From Leptasterias polaris (taxonomy: Eukaryota; Echinodermata; Asteroidea; Forcipulatida; Asteriidae), in assembly GCA_037783415.1 (NCBI GenBank), contig JAZGTN010000047.1, positions 4,712,001-4,776,000 on the forward strand: DNA of 64,000 nucleotides, given 5' to 3'. The position numbers and the translations under genes are program-made. Under the pieces are notes generated by a model. That model was given only the letters and a program-made list of their open reading frames with translations, did not search any database and was not told the DNA's origin. Positions within the stretch are counted from its first letter, which is position 1. Each line of letters starts with the position of its first letter. This document shows positions 23,301 to 35,300 of this stretch, one piece after another.

Positions 23301-26300
23301 AGGAGGCACTTCGAAGCTCCTCTTCCTGTAGACCTTGGGAGATGCTGCGCTTACGGGCTTGGTCCTTCTGAAGCCTGCGAGAGGATATTACAATAAATAA
23401 GGACATCCATGACTAAAAAAAATTGACATTGGATACAAATTTTTTCTTCTAAAAACCAACACTGTGTCTATTTTTTTTTTTTATAGCGCTTTATCCAACC
23501 CCTAGGGTAGTAAAAAGTGCTCATTATTTGTTTTTCAACAGGATAAGCAGAGCTGTTTTGAACTATGAGAACCATTTATGTAGCACATTGTAAGGGTTTT
23601 ACAAGGTGCTTTGGCGCATTCAGCAGCCACTGCCAGAAACACACCGGGGCAAACCCCTTCTCTTAGCGATAAGTGTAACTGGGTTCTTCTACATGCATTA
23701 CACAACACATGGGACCTATGGCTTTATATCCCACCCAAAGAACGAAACAATAATGGTTAAGTGTCTTGCTTAAGGACACAAATTTCAAGATTGGGACTCG
23801 AACCCACACTCGGCTGATCAGAAACACCAGAGATATAGTCTGGTACCCTTAACTACTCGGACACAGCACGCCACAATGTGTCAACCCTTTAACATCTTCA
23901 ACTTACAGGGTCTTGCTCGGGATCTGTCCACAAGTTGTCTTCTTGCCAGAGGGGTCCAACAGCCATGCAGTCCACACGCCAAGCATGCCGTTATACATTG
24001 TGTCATCCACGTACAGTATGTCGTCCTTCTTGAAGCTTAGCTGGTCCTCTGTCTCTGACTGGTAATCTACCATGGCACGGATGTATAGGGAGTCACCGTG
24101 CTGATCCTGTACCTTGTTGAATTCTGTTACCATGACAATGTATGAATATTTGTATCACTTGCAAATTGTTGACCATTACAATGAACTGTCTTTTATAAGG
24201 GGTGACTTTCATAAACAAAAATAAATAAATAAATAAATTTTGCTTAGAAGAAAATTGTCAAGCCAGAAGCTCTATGAAATTGAGGCCTAGGTCCAAAATT
24301 CATAAAACTGTTCAACACAAGAGAGTTGCTTAGCACATCAAAAAAGGTGCTTAGCAGAAACCAGTTACCAGCCAAAACACCATGTAATGCTAACTGCTCG
24401 TGACTGGTTCCCTGCTGGTTTTTGCTTAGCATAAAATAAACACAAAGCCCCATTCTCTGCTTAACAATTTTATGAACAGGTAGTGAAGGTACTTACTTCC
24501 TATGTTATATTGTGCCAGGATGGTGACTTTTTCCGTAGGTTTCTGTAACTCAGTTGCTGCATGTTCTGCTGTTGCACACCGCAAGTCAACACCATTAAAC
24601 TGTGGGTTACAAAAGTACACTCAATCATTAAGAAAAATAATAAGAATAATAATAACTAGAAAATAGTGTTTTTACAATGGAAAGTTAAGGCTGTTCTGAA
24701 GCATCTAACACAATAAACAGATTTTCCTTTGAGCATACAGTGCAAAAAGGACAACCAATACAGTATTCATCAGTAAAGTTAAACAGTACAATTTTCTCCC
24801 AAGATTAAAATACACATTTCTGTACCTCTAGGATCTGGTCGCCAACTTGTAAGCCATTGGGTTTGGCCGCCACTCCATCTGGCTGGACCTCGTAGACGAA
24901 AATCCCGACAGCGTTCCCGCCAAAGACTCCCACACCGAGGCTGTTACCACTCTTCTCTAGGAACACAAAGCGAGGCTCGCTGGGTGATGGCAGATTCTCA
25001 TCCTTTGGGGCACTTTAATGAAAATTACAACAACAAAAAACACCGCTATTATTTAGTGGACTGGTTAATTTTGAAGTTGAAATATTCAATTAAATTGGGT
25101 TGAACAAAGACAAATTGAACCTGCTACCTCCAGATTAATGTGCTGTCGTTCTCTATCCACTGAGCTATCTAGCTGAACCTGCTACCTCCAGATTAATGTG
25201 CTGTCGTTCTCTATCCACTGAGCTATCTAGCTGAACCTGCTACCTCCAGATTAATGTGCTGTCGTTCTCTATCCACTGAGCTATCTAGCTGAACCTGCTA
25301 CCTCCAGATTAATGTGCTGTCGCTCTCTATCCACATTGAACCTGCTACCTCCAGATTAATGTGCTGTCGCTCTCTATCCACATTGAACCTGCTACCTCCA
25401 GATTAATGTGCTGTCGCTCTCTATCCACATTGAACCTGCTACCTCCAGATTAATGTGCTGTCGTTCTCTATCCACTGAGCTATCTAGCTGAACCTGCTAC
25501 CTCCAGATTAATGTGCTGTCGTTCTCTATCCACTGAGCTATCTAGCTGAACCTGCTACCTCCAGATTAATGTGCTGTCGTTCTCTATCCACTGAGCTATC
25601 TAGCTGAACCTGCTACCTCCAGATTAATGTGCTGTCGTTCTCTATCCACTCAAATTGAACCTGCTACCTCCAGATTAATGTGCTGTCGTTCTCTATCCAC
25701 ATTGAACCTGCTACCTCCAGATTAATGTGCTGTCGTTCTCTATCCACTGAGCTATCTAGCTGAACCTGCTACCTCCAGATTAATGTGCTGTCGTTCTCTA
25801 TCCACTGAGCTATCTAGCTGAACCTGCTACCTCCAGATTAATGTGCTGTCGCTCTCTATCCACTGAGCTATCTAGCTGAACCTGCTACCTCCAGATTAAT
25901 GTGCTGTCGCTCTCTATCCACTGAGCTATCTAGCTGAACCTGCTACCTCCAGATTAATGTGCTGTCGCTCTCTATCCACTGAGCTATCTAGCTGAACCTG
26001 CTACCTCCAGATTAATGTGCTGTCGCTCTATCCACTGAGCTATCTAGCCGAACCTGCTACCTCCAGATTAATGTGCTGTCGTTCTCTATCCACTCAAATT
26101 GAACCTGCTACCTCCAGATTAATGTGCTGTCGTTCTCTATCCACTGAGCTATCTAGCTGAACCTGCTACCTCCAGATTAATGTGCTGTCGTTCTCTATCC
26201 ACTGAGCTATCTAGCTGAACCTGCTACCTCCAGATTAATGTGCTGTCGTTCTCTATCCACTGAGCTATCTAGCTGAACCTGCTACCTCCAGATTAATGTG

Positions 26301-29300
26301 CTGTCGCTCTATCCACTGAGCTATCTAGCTGAACCTGCTACCTCCAGATTAATGTGCTGTCGCTCTCTATCCACTGAGCTATCTAGCTGAACCTGCTACC
26401 TCCAGATTAATGTGCTGTCGCTCTATCCACTGAGCTATCTAGCTGAACCTGCTACCTCCAGATTAATGTGCTGTCGTTCTCTATCCACTGAGCTATCTAG
26501 CCGAACCTGCTACCTCCAGATTAATGTGCTGTCGCTCTATCCACTGAGCTATCTAGCTGAACCTGCTACCTCCAGATTAATGTGCTGTCGTTCTCTATCC
26601 ACTGAGCTATCTAGCTGAACCTGCTACCTCCAGATTAATGTGCTGTCGTTCTCTATCCACTGAGCTATCTAGCTGAACCTGCTACCTCCAGATTAATGTG
26701 CTGTCGTTCTCTATCCACTGAGCTATCTAGCCGAACCTGCTACCTCCAGATTAATGTGCTGTCGTTCTCTATCCACTGAGCTATCTAGCTGAACCTGCTA
26801 CCTCCAGATTAATGTGCTGTCGTTCTCTATCCACTGAGCTATCTAGCCGAACCTGCTACCTCCAGATTAATGTGCTGTCGCTCTCTATCCACTGAGCTAT
26901 CTAGCTGAACCTGCTACCTCCAGATTAATGTGCTGTCGTTCTCTATCCACTGAGCTATCTAGCCGAACCTGCTACCTCCAGATTAATGTGCTGTCGTTCT
27001 CTATCCACTGAGCTATCTAGCTGAACCTGCTACCTCCAGATTAATGTGCTGTCGTTCTCTATCCACTGAGCTATCTAGCCGAACCTGCTACCTCCAGATT
27101 AATGTGCTGTCGTTCTCTATCCACTGAGCTATCTAGCTGAACCTGCTACCTCCAGATTAATGTGCTGTCGTTCTCTATCCACTGAGCTATCTAGCCGAAC
27201 CTGCTACCTCCAGATTAATGTGCTGTCGTTCTCTATCCACTCAAATTGAACCTGCTACCTCCAGATTAATGTGCTGTCGTTCTCTATCCACTCAAATTGA
27301 ACCTGCTACCTCCAGATTAATGTGCTGTCGTTCTCTATCCACTGAGCTATCTAGCCGAACCTGCTACCTCCAGATTAATGTGCTGTCGTTCTCTATCCAC
27401 TGAGCTATCTAGCCGAACCTGCTACCTCCAGATTAATGTGCTGTCGCTCTCTATCCACTCAAATTGAACCTGCTACCTCCAGATTAATGTGCTGTCGCTC
27501 TCTATCCACTCAAATTGAACCTGCTACCTCCAGATTAATGTGCTGTCGCTCTCTATCCACTGAGCTATCTAGCCGAACCTGCTACCTCCAGATTAATGTG
27601 CTGTCGTTCTCTATCCACTCAAATTGAACCTGCTACCTCCAGATTAATGTGCTGTCGTTCTCTATCCACTGAGCTATCTAGCTGAACCTGCTACCTCCAG
27701 ATTAATGTGCTGTCGTTCTCTATCCACTGAGCTATCTAGCTGAACCTGCTACCTCCAGATTAATGTGCTGTCGTTCTCTATCCACTGAGCTATCTAGCCG
27801 AACCTGCTACCTCCAGATTAATGTGCTGTCGCTCTCTATCCACTGAGCTATCTAGCCGAACCTGCTACCTCCAGATTAATGTGCTGTCGTTCTCTATCCA
27901 CTCAAATTGAACCTGCTACCTCCAGATTAATGTGCTGTCGCTCTCTATCCACTGAGCTATCTAGCCGAACCTGCTACCTCCAGATTAATGTGCTGTCGCT
28001 CTCTATCCACTGAGCTATCTAGCCGAACCTGCTACCTCCAGATTAATGTGCTGTCGTTCTCTATCCACTGAGCTATCTAGCCCTTATTTTGGCGGTCTGG
28101 TCTTCCTATTTTGTCAATACCTTTGTTCAAGGGTGCCAGTTAGAAGCCATAAAACCTTGAACTGCAGTGAAGCCAGTGATCACACCCAAATTTATGATAC
28201 AACCTGGGAAGTGGCAGCAGAGGGATCAGCTTAAAGGGGATGAACATTTTTATTTTCAATTTTGGAATTGTAGAAAGGACATGAATTGTAAACCATCAGC
28301 CGTACCTTGCGAGTACGTAGCCCTTCTGTCTGCGTTATGATTTTTAATCTCACAGAAATGGAATTAATGGGTAAGACAGTAGTCGCGACTAATTGACGTG
28401 TGGCTAGTCAATTTCACTAGTCACCCAGGCGTACTGACCTGTAGATTCGGCTAGCCCTGGGCGTCGGGGGAGTCATTGTTCCCGTATCAGAACAGACCTC
28501 TGATTGAGGACGGCTTGGCAAGGGCGAGTTGTTTCCCGGTGTGGAGGTAGGGGTGACATCTTCACTGTCACAAACAGAATTACGCTGCATTTCTGTGGAA
28601 AGAAAAACATGATAAAATAAAAGTGATTTTTGCATGAAGTTTAGAGCTCCTTCGGAAAAACCCTCCACGCAAAAAACCATTACTTATTTTTTGCAAATCG
28701 TTGTCAATTAACTTCTTGGAGTTACAAAATTATCAAAGGTCTGGTGGCCATGTCATCACAATGTAAATCCAATCGTTAGTCAGGACATAAACGTCCACCA
28801 GGAATTTGTTTCTGCTTAAGCAGAAAAATGAAACTGTGCCCTGTATTTCCAATACTATTATGAGGTTATATTTATGAGTGACTTACTTTGAATGTTATAC
28901 ATGACCTTCATGCTGATGCTGTTACCCCCTTGACTTAGAATGATGGCCGCCTGGTCGTATGTTGCTTGCCGAAGATTCAGTCCATTAAACTGCAAAATGA
29001 AAAACACAAGAACAACTGAATTTTAGACCACCATTTTTCGTCTGTCATTATTTTAGTCATGTCGTGAACAATGTTCAAATACGTGCAAGAATTGCACAAT
29101 CCCTTGCATTGGCTGCCATCGCTGATGTCAAAAAAGTTCGAATGACCTGGACCTGGTTCAAATCCCGGCTAGAGACATATGTGAGTAGAGTTTTGCATTG
29201 ATTTTCTCCTATGCCACAAGGGTTTTTCTTCGGGCCATCCGGTTTTCCTCACTCCGGAAAAATCTAACACTTTCAATCTCAGGCACACTGAGCACACTCA

Positions 29301-32300
29301 GATATGGGTTGATGTTTCTGGCTGCCAAAGGTGCCCTTGCATGCCTGTGTCTTGAGCATGTTGTAGCAGCGTCCTTCGCAACTTAGTATGGATGATTAGC
29401 CTCCTAAATTATTATTATTCTTCTTTTGGCACTGATGAACCAAACCCTCACCTCAAGAATCTGGTCTCCATACTGTAACTCAGCCCTTGCTGCTAGACTG
29501 CCAGGAGTGACAGTATGAACAAAGATGCCTCCTCCAATACCTCGGATAATTCTGATACCGAGGGGCTCGGTGCTCTTCTCAATCTCGATGATACGGGTCA
29601 TGGAGCTGAAAGAAAATTGTTGTCTTCTTTGAAATTCCTCATTCTCTGCAGTTTCTATTTCCATAATACACTGTAGGATTCTTAAGACACAATTTTGATT
29701 TTTTTATTTATTTTTCATAGGACTCAGGAAAGTACTGAGTATTTAGTGCTTTACACAAATCTGTGTATGGGTAAACAAACAAATATTCTTTATCCCCGAT
29801 GCAAATTGAACACCAGTTAAATTGTTGCGGTAACCGCTGCTAAAATATAGGATTCGAACTGCTTTTAGCTACCAGGCAGTGGTCTAGTGGTAAGACATCT
29901 GCTCTAGAATGACAAAGGTCATGGGTTCAAATCCAACCTGAGTAGTATGCCTGTAGATTTTTTTGTTCACAGGACTCAGAAAAGTCAAATCTTAAAGGGT
30001 AAGACGAGAGCAACAGGGACCATGGCCTCTGTAGCCTCCCTGTAATTCTACGCCTGTACTGATCTCTTTTGGAAAGGTAATGCCAGCTGGTTTCTTCTCT
30101 ACAACTTCGTCATATTTCTTTTTTTTTACAGGACTCAGACGTAGCATCTCACATCGATGAAGGGCTAAGACTATGACTTACCCTTCACACTCTCTTGTCA
30201 CGCTGACTCCCGGTTCTGAGAAGGAACTGACCGAACCTCGGCCGGAGGAACTAACCGAGAAGGTGCTGTGCAGACTGACGGAGATTGGGCTGTCCCTTCC
30301 TCCAGAGCTGGACAGGGAGACAGACCCTGCAGAGAGATAGAAAGAGAAACAGGTGCTGGATCTTAAAATCATATTCAGAAAGAGGCGACAAGAAATTAAA
30401 ACCTCTTAGAAATTTGTTGACCTCTGTTGTTAAAATGATCCCGTAGCTTTGGAGAGGTTCAGTTAAGTTTCAGAAAAAAACTTGTTCGTTTTGACGTTTG
30501 GACACATGTTTTGATACAGTTACATACATGTACTGCAATTTATTTTTAGGAGAGGAGGATGCCCCAATGTCAACTGACAATAGTTCTTGTAAGAATGGAA
30601 GATAAGGTCCTGTCTGAATTGGTGGCTATGGCTACAGCTACGGCTGGATTGCTGCGTCATCCTGCATTGAAGTATAGGACAACCTTAGCAGCGGCCTTAG
30701 CAACAGTCATAGCTGTAGCTGTAGCCGCCGATTCCGATACCACTTAACACTGTTTTGGGAGGAACTGATACTTGAGGCTAAAAGGCACATTTATTATTAT
30801 CTCTGGCTAGTTCCCTGTGTGCAATGGTAATGATGGATACTGATTCTCACGTATCAGAATGGGATCAGACTAATTTCCCCTTAGTTTGGTTACATTCATT
30901 TGAATGGGAGTAAACAGAATGAAGGGCTCAATCTCACCTTTCTCAACGGATCCTGTTGATAAGCAAGGTCCTGGACTGAGATGATAAACTGGAGTCATCC
31001 AAATTCTCTTCTCTCTTTTCTTGGGAAATGTATCATACCCTTCCTGGGAGGTGGGATAGCCAGAGCGGGCTGGGGGATCAAACTCAAAGCTTTGGTTAGA
31101 GTTCCTCCGGCTGTCGTTCTGGAAGCTCCTTGGGGTTGCTGGGAGCGAAGCCCGTGATGGGGAGCGCTCTTCGTCTTGGGTTGACGAGGAGGAGATCGAA
31201 TGGTTTGATGAAGCATACGGAGGCATGTAGATTGGAGGATGAGCTGGGCGGCCTGGCCTGTTGGAATTGTTCAGCGCCTGACTGTGAACTTTAAAGCAGG
31301 GGACCGAGTTCTGGAGACGGACAACGTGGGTCACGGCTGGCTGCGAGCGAAACTCAAACTGTTGTGACATCGAGGATGGGGGGTTCTCCCATGGTCTGAC
31401 TCCAGCGCTGTGGGGTGGCGGTGTTATGGGTGAGTAGGAGGCAAGTTCTAGCTGAGTGGGACGCTGGACACGGCGGCGTATTGCACTTTTAGATTCCGGG
31501 GTGTGGTGCTGGGCATGGGCGATCGACGGGCTTGAGATGGGTCTGAATTGAGTGGAGACTTGGGCAGTCTGCTGGGCACTCACAACAGTGTAATCCACGC
31601 TAGTGTCTGGCAGAGACCCAGCTGGGTAATGCATCCCGGAGGAGTGTGTGTCCCGGTTATTGTTCTTATTAGCCCCATCATTGAAATCGCGGTTTGGTGA
31701 CGACGCCCTGTGAGTTTGACTCGTGAGCTTCTGTACTGATTGTCCATGCGATTTGGGGTTGGTCTCAGGCATCCCTTGACCCCTGTGGTCAGTAGAGGAA
31801 GACGAGGACCTCTTATGCCTCATGGAAGCTTTCAAAGACGAGTTGCGACTTGGAGGTTTTGGAGGAACCATCTCAACGTCTCCTTTCCGTTCACTTTGCA
31901 CATTCTCATAAGAGGGGTTCATCACTGGAATGGTAGTTTCACGTTTTTGTTTTTTCCTGTTGGCGAGGTAGACCTCTGGAGGGCCTCTGGATTTTGGCCA
32001 GGTGCTGTTTTCTTTATGTTGTTCTGCATGCCCACTACCGCGATAAAACTCTCCACGTTCAGTGTAAGGGTCCACCCTTGGACTACCGTCACGTTCCCTT
32101 CGGATAATGTTCATGGCTGGGGAAGTCTTGTACTCCTGAGGGCCGACCAAAGTGGCTTTTTGTGGTGGAAAGTTCTCCTTTGAGTCTTGCTTTATGTGGC
32201 TGCCATGTTTTGAAGGTGGCGGTGACCTGTAAGGATTTTCTTTGGTATTGTGTGGATTATGGGGGGAACCGTGACCCTCATGGTCTCTTATTTCATAGGA

Positions 32301-35300
32301 ACTCGGTCGCTTGTTCTCCCGGAAGCTCTCACGGCTGCTGTGCGAAGCATGGTGACTGGAGTGCCTTCCTGACGACTCCCTGGAGCTCTGCCTGGAGTGG
32401 GAAGACCCCGCAAAGGATCCCTCCTGCGAGTGTCTGACACTGTCGCGGGAGTCCTCAGTGTGGGGATTAAAGTCTTGTGAGTTCTGGCGAGAATGCTCCT
32501 GAGGTGGATACGCCCAGGTTTTTTCATGATTGCACTGTTGCTGGTGGACCTGCCCGTTGTCCCAACTGTTGAGGACCTCAGGTCTGCGAGCAGGTTCACT
32601 GTTGGCGTGAGCCCTTTTATTAGAGTACTGCACAGGTTCTTTCAGGATCTGCCAGTCAGGAGATGAGGGTAGACTGCCCTGATCCCTTGTGGGGTAGTCC
32701 ACACTCTGGAAATGCGGATTCTGGATCACCTTATCTTCAAATGGGATCTGGTCCTGGGCACGTCTCAGTGGGGAACCTGTTGACAATGGGGAAGCTGGCG
32801 ACAGCGGTAGATTGGTCTCTGTCTGGATGCTTATATTCCTAGCGCTCTGGGCTCTCTCTTGCTCCTTCTCTGAGCGTTCGCTCAGCTCCGACGGGGAGAG
32901 TAACGGCGTCAGACTGGACTTTGAGGAGAGCGTTTCGTGGCTTTTAAATGATTCCACAGTGGGGCTGGCGTTGGATGGGAGCCCGGTGGAAGAGGACGGG
33001 GAGGAGACACGCATCACGTTGAGAGTGATGGCATCGCCAACCGTGTCCAACATCTGCTCAACATCCTTGGCCTGTTTGTTGATGACTGATTCCCCATTGA
33101 TCTACACACACAAAAGACAACAGGAAAATTAAAGACATTTTCAACTTATGTATTAATAAAATAATAATATTACACAGTCCCTTATACAGCGTTTTATCAC
33201 ACCCAGGGCATCTCAAGCATTCAATGTATTCTCTACAAGGTGAGCTGAGCTATGTTCGAAATCTACAACCTGTTCATTTACAACCAATTTATTTACATAG
33301 CGCCATGTATTGGTTTACAAGGTGCTGTGGCCCAATCTGCAGCCAACCACACCAGAAAACACTGAGGCAAACTCCCATCTCTTAACGATAAGTGTACTGG
33401 GTTCTTTTACGTGCATTACACAACACACTGGGCTTACGGCTTTACGTCCCATCTGAAGCTGAAGGACAAAGCAATAATGGTTAAGCGTCAAGTGTCATGA
33501 CTAGAACCCAAACTCTGCTGATCAGAAACACCAGTAAATGTAGTTCAAACAGAAAAAAATATCAAGTGGTAAACCACAAGGGAAATAAAAGATATTGACA
33601 AAATAGGGAGACTGTCAACATAGGGCTATTAAATAGCTCAGTCAGTAGAGCGCTGACTCGTTAATTCGGAGGTTACAGGTTAAAGTCCCACTCTAGAAAT
33701 GTTTTCTTTGTTCAACCCAAACAGAAGAACAAAGATACTGACCAAACATTGAATGGTACTAAAATGGTCATACTTACCGATATCAACCGATCACCAACCA
33801 TCAACCCGCTCTCCTTGGCCGATATCGAACCTGGCTCGATCCGGCTGACGAAGACACCTGACTCTACTGTCACCCCATGGTCCTTGTTGGTTAAGAACAA
33901 GGTGACTGGGCAGAACTTAGCCCCAGAGGCACGCCTTCTCTTAACGACCTAGGGATTAAAATGAACTCCTGTTATATCTGCTTAAAAGTAGAAAATAGTT
34001 AAAGGTATTATACAGGAATGGTAGAGGTGACAAAGTCAGTCACAGTATTCATGTTCTCTGCTTATGAAAATGTAATCAAAAAAATAATATAATAACTTGA
34101 CTTTTTGTGGTTTATTAAATCAAGACTGCCCCATAATTAGTCTGGCCCTTTTCTGGCATTGAATATGCATTTCACAATCAGATACATGTACAGGTAACCC
34201 AACAAGATGTCAACCCTTGCACTGCGCTCACCTCTCCCTACCCCTTAATGTTTATCTCTCTGACCACTCACCATATTGATGACACCTCTCGCTTTCTTGA
34301 CGGCCTGCAGGGCAATCGATCGATCTCCGTTTGTTAAGTCGATGTCGTTCACTTTCAGCACGCAGTCGTTAACCCTTAAAACAAAAACAAAAAGCGTGAG
34401 GGATTATCCAGGCAAAAATTCAAGAGCCTTTGGAGGGGAGTCAGTCAGAGTGCGCTTATTACAAAGTCATAGCCTCTATAAAAACAAATGGAGCGAACAA
34501 ACTTCAATAAACCTAGAACAGGTCAGTGTATAAATCCATAATCACTGAACTGGGCCACTTGTTCTTGTCAGCAGTAAGCCAGGGTTTGCCCTTAACTTTT
34601 ATAGTGACTGGCGAGCAGTAACAGTTAGCTTCTCATTTCACTAGTACGTCAGCTTATTCAAAACATGTACATGTAGTCCATATTTCAAATAAAATAGGGA
34701 TGCTTTTCAACACTGAACTAGCCAGCCAGACCACTTGGAGTGAATTTTGACTGGTCCTCAGGTGTTTCAATTTCAACTAGAATTTGGCAAGAGGACCACT
34801 GTTCATGAAGAACACTGGTAATCACTCTTGTTCTTCAAAGTGGTTCCCAGGCTCTTTTATGTGTTAAAGCAAGTTCAGACACTTGTTTTGCAGACAAGTA
34901 CCAGTCAAATCTAAGCAAAATGCTGCTGGAAGGAAATAAATTTCATAGAGCTGCTCAGACACAAATGGTGGAGGGACTTACTTGAGTCTACCGTCAGCCA
35001 GGCTTCCTTTGTCCACCTTGGTGATGATCAGTGAACAGTCGTCCGGGATTTGGGTGTGGTCCTTGCTGTCACCAAAATCAAACCCGAGCACACTCATGTC
35101 ACCATCGTCCTACGGAAAAAACAAAGTAGATAGGCATAAACACTAGCTTGTACACTGCTGGCATGCCGTCCAGTTTGGGTGTCTTAACACACTAATATGC
35201 TTGTCCAATGGTGCACAAATGCCAAACAGAAAACAAACTTTGACCCTTCAAAGGTTAAAATAATAGTTATTTGGGAGGCTAATCATCCTTACTCGCAGCT

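Noticed and set aside
23984..24130. Reading the SH3 exon as a separate short gene
   Set aside because: It has proper splice sites and phases joining it to PDZ4 and the hinge of dlg5.
26412..28234. Repetitive MCCRSLSTELSS-type proteins
   Set aside because: Translations of the tRNA-derived minisatellite; units of differing length break the frame repeatedly.
31740..33132. Long plus-strand open frames (147, 91 and 106 codons) opposite dlg5 exon 7
   Set aside because: They are antisense to a strongly supported exon, have no domain or start context, and reflect its codon bias.
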